Shown: positions 24,628 to 32,774, counted from the stretch's first letter. The stretch: 37,880 bases of DNA from Rhodobiaceae bacterium (GCA_020441995.1 JAGRLC010000063.1:16979-54858); one strand, 5' to 3'. Translations and numbers: made by a program. The notes: generated from the sequence alone by a model not told the origin.

Positions 24628-25851
24628 ATGGATGCTTCCTCCAAACCGGCCGGCCTGAGACGCACATTGGGTCTACCTTTGCTCGTCTTCTATGGCGTCG
24701 GCGTCACGGTCGGTGCCGGCATCTTCGCGCTGATCGGCGAGATCACCCGGCTTGCCGGGGATGCAGCGCCGATCTCGTTCCTTCTCGCCGGCCTGATCGC
24801 GGCGCTGACGGGCCTGTCCTACGCCGCCTTCGCCAGCGTCTATCCGCGCGCCGCCGGCGAAGCGATTTTCGTGACGCTCGGCATCGGGGCTTTTGCGGGG
24901 CGCATTGTCGGGCTCGCCATGGTCGCGACGGGCTTGCTCTCCAGCGCCGTTATCGCGCTCGCCTTTGCCGGTTATGTCGGGACACTCGTTCCAGTGCCGC
25001 AGCCTGTGCTGGCGCTGGGCGTCATCGCGCTTCTCGGCGCCATCGCCTGCTACGGGGTGCGCGAAAGCGTGATCTTCGCAGCGGTCATCACCGTGATCGA
25101 ACTTTCGGCGCTGATTGTTGTCATCATCGCGGGCGCGCCGCTGCTGGCCGACACGGCGACATACGCGACGGGGCTGACGCCGCCTACGGACGCCGCCTCA
25201 TGGGCGGCGATCCTGTCGGGCAGCATCATCGCCTTCTTCGCCTTCATCGGCTTCGAGGACATCGAGAACATGGCCGAGGAGACCGTGGACGCGCCGCGCA
25301 TCCTGCCGCGCGCGATCCTGTGGACGCTCGGCATCACGGTCGTGGTTTACGTGCTGGTCTCGCTGGTCGCCATCGCGGTCCCCGACCGCGCGGGCCTGAC
25401 CAGCAGCGAGGCGCCGCTGGCCTTCGTCTATCACGCCGTAACAGGCTGGAGCCCGGCGCCGATTTCGGCCATCGCCGGGATCGCCATGACCAACGGCATC
25501 CTTGTGCAGATTATCATGGCCGCGCGCGTGCTCTACGGAATGTCGCGCGAGGGGTTGATCCATCCCGTCTTCGGTGTCGCGCACGCGAAGCTGCAAACGC
25601 CGGTGCGCGCAACGCTCACCGTGGCGGCAGCCATCGCCATCCTGACCGTCTCCTTCGAACTGGTCCGCCTGGCGCAGGTGACCAGCCTCGTCACCTTGAG
25701 CGTCTTCATGCTGGTCAACGCCTCGCTGGTTATCGTGGCGGGCAGACCGGCCGCGGCCCGGGTTCTGGTGCGCGCGCGGCCCGTCGCCGCCCTCGGCGCG
25801 CTGATCAGCGCGGTGCTGATCGCATCCGAACTGATCAGGCTTTTGGACTAG
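24628..25851 (+). CDS. APC family amino acid/polyamine permease
   Basis: 407 residues, 11-12 hydrophobic segments. The first helix carries the family signature GVGVTVGAGIFALIGEITR, and helix 2-3 reads LTGLSYAAFASVYPRAAGEAIFV. The loop FFAFIGFEDIENMAEETVDAPRILPRAIL is the conserved TM6 region of APC transporters. It is slightly shorter than the usual 430-470 residues at the C-terminus. Likely an inner-membrane, proton-coupled or exchange-type amino acid transporter; substrate not readable. It follows the ligase by 37 bases but is functionally unrelated, so co-transcription is uncertain. Confidence 0.9.
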   Translation: MDASSKPAGLRRTLGLPLLVFYGVGVTVGAGIFALIGEITRLAGDAAPISFLLAGLIAALTGLSYAAFASVYPRAAGEAIFVTLGIGAFAGRIVGLAMVATGLLSSAVIALAFAGYVGTLVPVPQPVLALGVIALLGAIACYGVRESVIFAAVITVIELSALIVVIIAGAPLLADTATYATGLTPPTDAASWAAILSGSIIAFFAFIGFEDIENMAEETVDAPRILPRAILWTLGITVVVYVLVSLVAIAVPDRAGLTSSEAPLAFVYHAVTGWSPAPISAIAGIAMTNGILVQIIMAARVLYGMSREGLIHPVFGVAHAKLQTPVRATLTVAAAIAILTVSFELVRLAQVTSLVTLSVFMLVNASLVIVAGRPAAARVLVRARPVAALGALISAVLIASELIRLLD

Positions 25852-25933
25852 CGCGAACAGTTGATTTGGCTTTCAGGCATAGCTGGATCATTATTGGTGT
25901 TCGGAAAACTCTTTCATTTCGGGAGATTGAGTG

Positions 25934-26425
25934 ATGTTTTCCCGCTTTGCAGCGATTCTCGCGATTGGGTGCGGAGTTGCACTGATGGCCGTATATGGCC
26001 CGACGCTTGGGACATCACGCGGCGAGCAACCGGCTATAGACGGAATGAAATCTGTCGGAGAATCCGGACCGCTGGACGGTATGAAGTTTGTCGGCGAGCT
26101 TGGCCCCGAGGGCAAGCCCAAGGATGTCACGGACGTGTTTGTCTTCGCACAGGGCGATTTCGTTTCCGAAGAATGCCGGGCCCGCTGCAACTATCCTGCA
26201 CGCCCCTACCTCATCAGGGAAACGGATGCGGGAACCGAGTTTCTGAGCAACACGAAATGTCCCACAAAAAACGCGGAAATCACCTGGCACGGAACGGTCA
26301 AGGACGGCCGCATAAAAGGCATCGCAACCTGGACCGTGAGGCGTTGGTACTGGACAATGACCAACACCTTCGAGTTTGCGGGCAAGCTTGAAAAAGGATC
26401 GAACAACCTTGCCATTGCGGATTGA
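25934..26425 (+). CDS. Hypothetical exported protein with 12-residue tandem duplication
   Basis: 163 residues from the ATG at 25934, with GGGAGA upstream. An N-terminal hydrophobic segment (about 5-22) looks like a signal peptide or anchor. Then comes a two-copy repeat, IDGMKSVGESGP and LDGMKFVGELGP. The rest forms a compact domain with three cysteines (EECRARCNY…TKCPT) and an aromatic region, GIATWTVRRWYWTMTNTFEFAG. I do not recognise the family. Base composition is clearly lower in GC (near 50-55%) and codon use more AT-rich than neighbours, suggesting transfer. The following gene is in the same frame, 12 bases away. Confidence 0.7.
   Translation: MFSRFAAILAIGCGVALMAVYGPTLGTSRGEQPAIDGMKSVGESGPLDGMKFVGELGPEGKPKDVTDVFVFAQGDFVSEECRARCNYPARPYLIRETDAGTEFLSNTKCPTKNAEITWHGTVKDGRIKGIATWTVRRWYWTMTNTFEFAGKLEKGSNNLAIAD
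26036..26107 (+). repeat. Tandem duplication of a 36-base coding unit
   Basis: Units 26036-26071 and 26072-26107 encode [I/L]DGMK[S/F]VGE[S/L]GP twice. They are diverged mostly at third codon positions (GGA/GGT, AAA/AAG, GAA/GAG), so the duplication is not recent and the protein sequence has been kept under selection. Confidence 0.8.
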
Positions 26426-26437
26426 TCTCAGGCCCGG

Positions 26438-27100
26438 TTGAAGCCGTTGAAATTTCCCCGCTGGCAAACAGTACTCAAGATTGCATCCATAATCGGGCTT
26501 CTGTACGGAGCCAGCCAACTCACGCATTTCATCGCGCAGACACTGGAGTTTGAACTCCGGCCCACCAACGAAGAAGCCGTGCATCGTGCAATCACGATGA
26601 CGGCTCTCGTGTACACATTCCTGCTGTCGCTGCCGTTTGTGCCCGGTGCGGAAATCGGAATTGCGCTGCTCGTCGCGCTTGGACCGCCGATTGCGTTCCT
26701 CGTCTACCTTTGCACTGTAGCAGGCCTTTTTTTCAGCTTTATCGTCGGGCGGTTCGTTCCCGTGACCGCCTTGAGAGGCATCGCGGAAAAACTGAAGCTC
26801 ACAAGACTTGCGAACATGCTCAAGGAGATCGAGCCGCTAGACCGGGAACAACGCATTGCCTATCTCACACGCAATGCACCGAACCGGCTATTCAACGGGT
26901 TTCTGCGCTTCCGGTATCTTGGGCTTGCCGTCCTTTTCAACTTGCCCGGCAATTTCCTGATCGGGGGCGGCGGCGGCATAGGCTTGCTTGCTGGACTTAG
27001 CGGCCTGTTTTCGTTTCCGGGGTACCTGGCCACGGTTATGATAGCGGTCAGCCCCGTTCCTCTTGCTGTCGCGTTCTTTGGAACCGGGTTTCTGAGCTAG
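26438..27100 (+). CDS. VTT/DedA-like small integral membrane protein
   Basis: 220 residues. No ATG is available near the start: TTG at 26438 (or TTG at 26447) is the only plausible initiator, with AGG about 8 bases upstream. Four to five hydrophobic segments are seen. The part SLPFVPGAEIGIALLVALGPP followed by FFSFIVGRFVP resembles the re-entrant PG-E and G…GR motifs of VTT/DedA (SNARE-associated) proteins, which handle lipid flipping or proton-coupled functions. The later LPGNFLIGGGGGIGLLAGLSG fits as the second re-entrant loop. Low GC like the preceding gene, with which it probably forms a transferred pair. Confidence 0.7.
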   Translation: MKPLKFPRWQTVLKIASIIGLLYGASQLTHFIAQTLEFELRPTNEEAVHRAITMTALVYTFLLSLPFVPGAEIGIALLVALGPPIAFLVYLCTVAGLFFSFIVGRFVPVTALRGIAEKLKLTRLANMLKEIEPLDREQRIAYLTRNAPNRLFNGFLRFRYLGLAVLFNLPGNFLIGGGGGIGLLAGLSGLFSFPGYLATVMIAVSPVPLAVAFFGTGFLS

Positions 27101-27199
27101 CAAGCGCCCATCCCGTTCGACCAATGCCGGCCCGAAAGACGGTCTCCTCAAACCATCTGCCGCTTGCACACGCCCGCCACTCAGCCTATCTGTGATGCC

Positions 27200-27484
27200 A
27201 TGAACAATGCTCTCGACCGCTTCTTCGGCGGCCCGCCACTTTGGGTTCTGGTGCGCCTTGCGATCCTGTCGCTGATCGTCGGCCTCGTGCTGTCGGTGCT
27301 GAACATCAGCCCGTACGACATCATCGAGGGCTTCCGGAACCTGATCGCCCATCTTTACGATCTCGGCTTCGGCGTCATCATCGACGCGTTCAACTACTTC
27401 CTGCTCGGCGCGGTGATCGTGTTCCCGATCTGGCTGATCATGCGGGTCATGAAGACCACCAGCCGCGACCGGCACGACAGTTAG
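27200..27484 (+). CDS. Small membrane protein, DUF6460-like
   Basis: 94 residues from the ATG at 27200. It starts MNNALDRFFGGPPLWVLVRLAILSLIVG, has a second hydrophobic helix (about 62-82, FNYFLLGAVIVFPIWLIMRVMK), and a central NISPYDIIEGFRNLI loop. This pattern is conserved in rhizobial small inner-membrane proteins that I associate with DUF6460; no function is known. GC content is back to the genome level. The next gene starts about 100 bases later on the same strand. Confidence 0.75.
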   Translation: MNNALDRFFGGPPLWVLVRLAILSLIVGLVLSVLNISPYDIIEGFRNLIAHLYDLGFGVIIDAFNYFLLGAVIVFPIWLIMRVMKTTSRDRHDS

Positions 27485-27588
27485 AAATTTCTCCCGCCGC
27501 ACACCCGCCATGCGTGAGGCCTATTGCCTGCGTTTATGCGCTGCACTACTCAAGCCTGCCCTTTGGCATTGTTCGACAGGCGACAGGC

Positions 27589-28971
27589 GTGAGCACCCTA
27601 CACGAATCATCCCCCCCGCCGCCGGAGGCCGCACCGGTCAACCCGCGCGCGTTCGAGGTGACCCATCGCAGCGTCTTCGCCATCGCGCTGCCGATGACGC
27701 TTGCCTATTTGTCGACGCCCATTCTCGGTATCGTCGATACTGCGGTGATCGGGCAGCAGGGCGATGCGGCGCTGCTCGGCGGCATCGCGGTCGGCGCGGT
27801 CATTTTCGACCTCATCTTCACCACGTTCAATTTCCTGCGTGCCGCTACGACGGGCCTGACCGCGCAGGCGTTGGGAAGCGGCAACGATACCGAGTTGCGC
27901 ACAACCCTGTACCGGGCGATGATCGTCGCGCTTGTCTGCGGCATTGCGGCCGTCGTGCTGCAAACCCCGCTGCTCGCCGCTTCGCTGTGGTTCATGGACG
28001 CAAGCTCCGGCGTTTCCTCGGCAACTTCGGAGTATTTCACGATCCGCGTGCTGGCTACCCCGTTCGCATTTTTGAACTACGCGATCCTCGGCTGGTTCCT
28101 CGGTCTTGGCCGCGCCGGCACCGGGCTTGCCCTGCAGACCCTGATCACGGCGACCAACATCATCGTCAGCGTCACGCTGGTCATGGGGTTCGGCTGGGGC
28201 ATTGCCGGTGTCGCCTGGGGCTCGGTCATCGCCGAAGCCGTGACGGCGCTGGTCGGCCCGATACTCATCTGGCGCGAACTCGGCGGCACATGGCGCGTGC
28301 CGCGCGCCGTGCTGTTCGACGCGGAAAAGCTTCTGGCGATGGTGCTGCTCAACCGCGACATCATGATCCGCTCGTTCTGCCTGCTGTGCGCCTTTTGGCT
28401 GTTCACGGCGGCGAGCGCGCAGAACGGCGATCTCGCGCTCGGCGCCAATGCCGTGCTGATGAACTTCTTCCTGATCGCCGGCTATTTTCTCGACGGCTTC
28501 GCAACCGCGGCCGAACAGTTCTCCGGCCGCGCGATCGGCGCGCGTCACCGCCCCGCCTTCGAGCGCGCTGTGAAGCTGACTGTCCTCTGGGGCTTCATGC
28601 TGGCGGGAGTCACGACCGCCGTGCTGCTCGTCTTCGGCGGCGCGTTCATCGATACCATGACGACCAACGAGGCGGTGCGCGAAACGGCGCGCATCTACCT
28701 GGTCTGGGCGGTAATAACGCCGCTGGTCGGCGTGCTGGCGTTCCAGTTCGACGGCGTCTTCATAGGCGCGACATGGTCGGACGAGATGCGCAACATGATG
28801 CTGCTGTCGCTTGCGGTCTATGTGGTGTTGTGGAAGCTGGCGGAACCCGTCTTCGGCAATCACGGGCTGTGGCTGGCGCTGAACGGTTTTCTCGCCACGC
28901 GCGGGTTTCTGTTGCTGTGGCGCTACCGTGTACGGCTCAATCGCGCTTTTCCGCCACCCGTATCAGCCTAA
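27589..28971 (+). CDS. MATE family efflux transporter (DinF-like)
   Basis: 460 residues from a GTG at 27589, preceded by GGCGACAGG; the open frame upstream is unrelated sequence. Twelve hydrophobic segments in two halves: the first begins FAIALPMTLAYLSTPILGIVDTAVIGQQG, the second at about residue 245 with DIMIRSFCLLCAFWLFTAASAQNGD and ANAVLMNFFLIAGYFLDGFATAAEQFSGRAIGAR, all characteristic of the DinF branch. It exports drugs or metabolites using Na+ or H+. The stop codon overlaps the convergent pyrD stop by 9 bases. Confidence 0.93.
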   Translation: MSTLHESSPPPPEAAPVNPRAFEVTHRSVFAIALPMTLAYLSTPILGIVDTAVIGQQGDAALLGGIAVGAVIFDLIFTTFNFLRAATTGLTAQALGSGNDTELRTTLYRAMIVALVCGIAAVVLQTPLLAASLWFMDASSGVSSATSEYFTIRVLATPFAFLNYAILGWFLGLGRAGTGLALQTLITATNIIVSVTLVMGFGWGIAGVAWGSVIAEAVTALVGPILIWRELGGTWRVPRAVLFDAEKLLAMVLLNRDIMIRSFCLLCAFWLFTAASAQNGDLALGANAVLMNFFLIAGYFLDGFATAAEQFSGRAIGARHRPAFERAVKLTVLWGFMLAGVTTAVLLVFGGAFIDTMTTNEAVRETARIYLVWAVITPLVGVLAFQFDGVFIGATWSDEMRNMMLLSLAVYVVLWKLAEPVFGNHGLWLALNGFLATRGFLLLWRYRVRLNRAFPPPVSA

Positions 28972-30057
28972 TGGCCGGCTCGACCAGTCGGCAACGCCCG
29001 ACCCGACCGCATCGCGCACATGCGCATGCCCGTCGGCGCGCAGTGCGCCCAGCAGCTCGCGCTTGATGTCGCCGATCATGTCGAAGCCGCCGAAGATCAG
29101 CCCGGTATAAAGCTGTACCAGCGTCGCGCCGGCGCGGATCTTCTCGTAAGCCGTCTTGCCGGAATTGACCCCGCCGACGCCGATCATCGGCATCGCCTGA
29201 GGAATGCGCAGCCGCATCTTGGCGAGCACGATGGTGGAGCGGGTAAACAGCGGCGCGCCGGAGAGTCCGCCCGCTTCCTCCGCGTTCACATGCGCTGACA
29301 GACCGACCCGCGACAGCGTCGTATTGGAGACGATCAGCGCGTCGGGCATGCGCTTTTCCAGCACACCTGCAATATCGTCCATCGCCTGCTCGTTGATGTC
29401 GGGGGCGATCTTCAGCGCGACGGGCACCTTGCGCCCGTACTTCTCGCCCTCACTGTCACGGGCTTCAAGCACGCGGGCGAGCAGATCGTCGAGGGCCGCG
29501 GCCTGCTGCAGGTCGCGCAGGCCCGGCGTGTTGGGCGATGAGATGTTGACGGTGAAGTAGGATGCGAGGTCGGCGAAGGTGTGGATGCCGCTCACATAGT
29601 CGGCGGCGAAATCGGCGCTGTCCTTGTTGGCGCCGACATTCACGCCAACGATGCCGCCCCTGCCCTTGCGCGCCAGCAGCCGCTCGCGCATCGCCGCGTG
29701 GCCGCCGTTGTTGAAACCGAGCCGATTGATAACGCCAAGGTCGTCGCTGATGCGGAAGACGCGCGGCTTGGGGTTGCCTGCTTGCGGGCGCGGCGTCACC
29801 GTTCCAGCCTCGGCAAAACCGAGCCCCATGGCGAGCAGCGCGTCGGGCACGACGCCGTTCTTGTCGAAGCCCGCCGCCATGCCAAGCGGATTGGGGAACT
29901 TCAGGTCCCAGAGACCGACGGCGAGGGCCGGATCATCCGGTTTCGACTGGCGCGGATAAAGCCCCATCCGCAGCGCCTCAATGGCGAGGTCATGGGCGCG
30001 TTCAGGATCGACCGCCTGGAGAAACGGCTGGGCAAGACGGGCGAGGCTACGAAACAT
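28963..30057 (-). CDS. pyrD: Dihydroorotate dehydrogenase (quinone), class 2
   Basis: 364 residues, typical for class 2. It has the N-terminal membrane-associating helical extension (1-40), GMAAGFDKNGVVPDALLAMG, GTVTPRPQAGNPKPRVFR and NRLGFNNGG, which build the FMN/orotate site. The catalytic base is serine (about Ser174 in NISSPNTPGLRDLQ), which separates class 2 from cysteine-based class 1. The C-terminal GVGGVNSGKTAYEKIRAGATLVQLYTG binds FMN phosphate. It oxidises dihydroorotate to orotate in pyrimidine synthesis, passing electrons to quinone. The start overlaps the end of the DUF952 gene by 11 bases. Confidence 0.97.
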   Translation of the reverse strand: MFRSLARLAQPFLQAVDPERAHDLAIEALRMGLYPRQSKPDDPALAVGLWDLKFPNPLGMAAGFDKNGVVPDALLAMGLGFAEAGTVTPRPQAGNPKPRVFRISDDLGVINRLGFNNGGHAAMRERLLARKGRGGIVGVNVGANKDSADFAADYVSGIHTFADLASYFTVNISSPNTPGLRDLQQAAALDDLLARVLEARDSEGEKYGRKVPVALKIAPDINEQAMDDIAGVLEKRMPDALIVSNTTLSRVGLSAHVNAEEAGGLSGAPLFTRSTIVLAKMRLRIPQAMPMIGVGGVNSGKTAYEKIRAGATLVQLYTGLIFGGFDMIGDIKRELLGALRADGHAHVRDAVGSGVADWSSRPLG

Positions 30058-30427
30058 CTTCCGCCCCCAGCTTTGCGGCCATCATTTCCGCCATGTCGGC
30101 GGCAAGCGCCCCCGGCGTCCCGTCGGGGATCGGCAAGCTGCGCACAACGGCGCTCATCGGCAGGTCGGCATAAAGATGCGGGAAAGCCTTGCCGCCGCGC
30201 GAAACTTCCCACTTGAGATCATCGCCGAGCCGGGCCGTATCAACACAGGCCAGCACCAGCGCATTGCGCCCGGCGAAATGCTTGGTCAAAGTGCCCGCGA
30301 CCTGCGCGGCGGAGGAAAAATGGATGAAGCCGTCGCGCGCGTCATCCGGCGAACCGGAATAATTGCCGGAAGCCTCCGCCTCGGCCCATTCGTCGGTTCC
30401 CGCGATCTTGAAGACATAACGCTGCAT
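30047..30427 (-). CDS. DUF952 family protein
   Basis: 126 residues from the ATG at 30427; the frame extends to 30472, but the M-x-x-YVFKIA start is the conserved one. Hallmarks are DGFIHFSSAAQVAGTLTKHFAGR and a central LKWEVSRGGKAFPHLYADLPMSAV. DUF952 proteins are small cytoplasmic proteins often encoded directly before pyrD in rhizobia. Their biochemical role is unknown to me; the fold has been likened to ADP-ribosyltransferase-like proteins. Overlap of its end with pyrD indicates a two-gene operon. Confidence 0.9.
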   Translation of the reverse strand: MQRYVFKIAGTDEWAEAEASGNYSGSPDDARDGFIHFSSAAQVAGTLTKHFAGRNALVLACVDTARLGDDLKWEVSRGGKAFPHLYADLPMSAVVRSLPIPDGTPGALAADMAEMMAAKLGAEDVS

Positions 30428-30488
30428 GAGCGAAGCGTATTTCACGGCTAAGACATTGGTGCAAGTGAGCAAGAATGGACTCCCCCTG

Positions 30489-30510
30489 AAATAGGTGATA
30501 ATTCCTATTT
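30489..30510. promoter_or_regulatory. Candidate operator of the S24/HTH repressor
   Basis: AAATAGG (30489-30495) and CCTATTT (30504-30510) form a perfect 7-bp inverted repeat around TGATAATT. The total of 22 bp (half-sites about 15 bp apart) lies 47 bases before the repressor start and 62 bases from the divergent DUF952 start. A -10-like GATAAT lies in the spacer, so binding would block transcription. It is AT-rich against a GC-rich background. Confidence 0.6.
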
Positions 30511-30557
30511 TACCCGATGCGCCGGCGGAATTTCACCGGCGGGATGCAGGCAAATTC

Positions 30558-31202
30558 ATGCTGTCACACGAACAGGTCTGGGCCGCGATTGACGGGCTTG
30601 CCGCCCGTAACGGATTCAGTGCGTCGGGACTTGCCAAGGCCGCCGGCCTCGACCCAACCACCTTCAACAAGTCGAAGCGCTTCAGCGCCGACGGACGGCC
30701 GCGCTGGCCCAATACCGAAAGCATCGCGCGCATCCTCGATGCCACCGGCGCGACCATGGGCGATTTCATGTCGCTGGTCGCCACAAGCGCCGCGCACGCC
30801 GGGCGCTTCGCACCGCAAAAGCCCATTCCGCTGATCGGCCTCGCGGAAGCCGGCTCTCAGGGGTTTTTCGACGATGGCGGCTTTCCCGTCGGAACGGGGT
30901 GGGAGGAAGTCAGCCTGCCGGCGGTGGGCGATGAACACGCCTATGCGCTGAAAGTCTCCGGTGATTCCATGCTGCCGCTCTACCGCAGCGGCGACGTCAT
31001 CATCGTCTCTCCGGGCGAACGCATCCGTCCCGGCGACCGCGTCGTCGTCAAGACGCGCAGCGGCGAGGTCATGGCCAAGCTGCTGGCGCGCAAGACGGCG
31101 AAACTCGTTGAGCTGGATTCGCTCAATCCGGACTACGAGCGGCGCACGCTTTCAACCGGAGAAATCGACTGGATCGCGCGCATCATCTGGGCGAGCCAGT
31201 AA
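30558..31202 (+). CDS. HTH transcriptional regulator with S24 (LexA/CI-like) peptidase domain
   Basis: 214 residues from the ATG at 30558 (AGG 9 bases upstream); an in-frame GTG at 30495 lies inside the candidate operator and is unlikely. The N-terminal helix-turn-helix includes ASGLAKAAGLDPTTFNKSKR (about 22-41). The C-terminal S24 domain has the nucleophile Ser137 (SGDSMLP) and the lysine Lys174 (VMAKLL), the catalytic dyad of LexA/CI-type self-cleaving repressors. The usual Ala-Gly cleavage bond may be the AG at about residue 98-99 (LAEAGSQG). Similar single-copy chromosomal regulators occur across rhizobia; targets unknown. Autoregulation through the adjacent inverted repeat is likely. 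Confidence 0.88.
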   Translation: MLSHEQVWAAIDGLAARNGFSASGLAKAAGLDPTTFNKSKRFSADGRPRWPNTESIARILDATGATMGDFMSLVATSAAHAGRFAPQKPIPLIGLAEAGSQGFFDDGGFPVGTGWEEVSLPAVGDEHAYALKVSGDSMLPLYRSGDVIIVSPGERIRPGDRVVVKTRSGEVMAKLLARKTAKLVELDSLNPDYERRTLSTGEIDWIARIIWASQ

Positions 31203-31224
31203 GAGCGGCCTAATATCCTGTCCC

Positions 31225-31923
31225 ATGTCATCCCGCGCGCTCTTCATCGTTGCCGCCGTGATCGCCGCCGTCTGGCTCGGCGCGGGCGTGTGGCTGTGGC
31301 AGGCGCTGATCGCGCCGAAAGCGCAGCCGCCTGAACAGACGGCGGCGCAGGCGCCCGCGCCGGAAACCGCGCCTGAGCCGCAACAATCGCTGACCACGCC
31401 GGTGTTCGAGGACATCAAGCCCTCGCGCAACATCACCCCGCCGGGCACGACGCCATGGCCCATGCCCGAAGGCCCGGTGGAGCGGCTGCCCGCCGACCCG
31501 ATCCCCGAGCCTCCGCCGGAACCGCCGAAGAAGACGCAGATCACCCGCGTCATCGTGGAGGACGCGCGCACGCTGATTTCGGGCGACGAGACGATCCACA
31601 TCGCCGGTATCGAAACCCGCGACGCGGACGAACGCTGCAGGGACGCCGAAGGTTACGACTGGCCCTGCGGACAGGCGGCGATCACCGAACTGCGCATGCT
31701 GGTGCGCGGGCGCAGCGTCGATTGCGCCCCCCTGCCCGACGGCGCGCCACCGCAAACGCCGCGCCGCTGCGACCTCGCCGGCACCGACCTTGCCGAATGG
31801 CTGCTGCGGCAGGGCTGGGGCAAGCCGGCGCCGGGCGCGCCGGACGCTTATCGCGAGGCCCATGAGGAAGCGCAAAAGGAGAAGCGCGGAGAGTATGGCC
31901 GCGCCTGGGGCAGAACCGACTAA
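31225..31923 (+). CDS. Thermonuclease-fold (SNase-like) membrane-anchored protein, probably degenerate
   Basis: 232 residues. An N-terminal membrane anchor (about 5-28), a Pro/Ala/Glu-rich linker (30-100), then a nuclease-like domain (about 105-230) with TRVIVEDARTLISGDETIHIAGIETRDADE split around the position of the staphylococcal nuclease active site, and a C-terminal segment ending AHEEAQKEKRGEYGRAW that matches the family end. The residues expected at D21 and R35 of the S. aureus enzyme do not appear conserved (R35 position reads His), so catalysis is doubtful. Four cysteines may form disulphides in the periplasm. The start lacks a clear Shine-Dalgarno and follows the repressor by 22 bases. 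Confidence 0.78.
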   Translation: MSSRALFIVAAVIAAVWLGAGVWLWQALIAPKAQPPEQTAAQAPAPETAPEPQQSLTTPVFEDIKPSRNITPPGTTPWPMPEGPVERLPADPIPEPPPEPPKKTQITRVIVEDARTLISGDETIHIAGIETRDADERCRDAEGYDWPCGQAAITELRMLVRGRSVDCAPLPDGAPPQTPRRCDLAGTDLAEWLLRQGWGKPAPGAPDAYREAHEEAQKEKRGEYGRAWGRTD

Positions 31924-31993
31924 CCTTCCGCCCCTTGCAGCGCAGGCCGCGAGCGCTACCCTTGCCTCCACATTGAAGCAGAGAGGCATCCCC

Positions 31994-32686
31994 ATGAGCG
32001 ACAAGGTTTTCCTGATCACCGGCGCATCCACCGGCATCGGCGCGGAGACGGCGCGGGCCGCCGTGAAGGCCGGATACAAGGTGGCGTTGGCCGCCCGCTC
32101 TGTCGGAAAGTTGGCCGCACTCGTGGATGAGCTCGGCGGCAAGGAGACCGCGCTGGCGATCTCCTGCGACGTGACATCGGTCGACGACCAGAAGCGGATG
32201 GTCTCCGAGACGCTTGCCCACTTCGGACGCATCGACGCGGCCTTCGCCAATGCCGGCATCGGCGCGACAGAACCGGGCACCGAGTTCGGCGACACCGGAA
32301 ACTGGCGCGACATGATCCTGACCAATGTCTTCGGCTGCGTGGTCACCGCCAAGGTCTGCCTGCCGCACCTGAAGAAGACCAAGGGCCACATGCTGCTGAC
32401 CGGCTCGCGCGCCGGGCGCATGTCGCTGAAGGGCTCGATCTACGGGGCGACGAAATGGGCGGTGACCGGATTCGGCCAGAATCTTCGCGAAGAGGTTTCA
32501 GGCACCGGCGTCCGCGTCACGCTGATCGAGCCGGGCATGGTCGATACGCCGTTCTTCGACGAGCCCAAGCCCAAGGCGCTGAAGGCCGAGGACGTCGCCA
32601 ACGCGGTGATCTACGCCGTCTCCCAACCGCCGCATGTGGATGTGGCGGAAGTGCTGGTTATTCCGGTGAAGGATGAGACCTCCTAG
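31994..32686 (+). CDS. SDR family oxidoreductase
   Basis: 230 residues; the ATG is preceded by AGAGAGG. Classical short-chain dehydrogenase: the dinucleotide motif TGASTGIG (G10, G14, G16), NAG at about 86-88, catalytic Ser138, Tyr150 and Lys154 (YGATK), and PGMVDTPFF after the active site. It resembles the YdfG-like cytoplasmic NAD(P)-dependent reductases; an Arg after the first strand (AARS) hints at NADPH use. Substrate unknown. A REP-like palindrome follows 48 bases after the stop. Confidence 0.92.
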   Translation: MSDKVFLITGASTGIGAETARAAVKAGYKVALAARSVGKLAALVDELGGKETALAISCDVTSVDDQKRMVSETLAHFGRIDAAFANAGIGATEPGTEFGDTGNWRDMILTNVFGCVVTAKVCLPHLKKTKGHMLLTGSRAGRMSLKGSIYGATKWAVTGFGQNLREEVSGTGVRVTLIEPGMVDTPFFDEPKPKALKAEDVANAVIYAVSQPPHVDVAEVLVIPVKDETS

Positions 32687-32734
32687 AGGCATTTTTTCTA
32701 CGGATAAGGCTTAACTGCTGAACTCCGCTCAACC

Positions 32735-32774
32735 GTCACCCCGGACAGCGCGCCAGCGCGCGATCCGGGGTGAC
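32735..32774. repeat. REP-like extragenic palindrome
   Basis: Perfect 11-bp arms GTCACCCCGGA (32735-32745) and TCCGGGGTGAC (32764-32774) around an 18-base loop that is itself rich in alternating GC. The sequence type, GTCACCCCGG…CCGGGGTGAC, is typical of REP-family palindromes scattered between genes in many alphaproteobacteria. It lies between two co-oriented genes; there is no transposase nearby. Only one copy is seen in this window. Confidence 0.75.
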
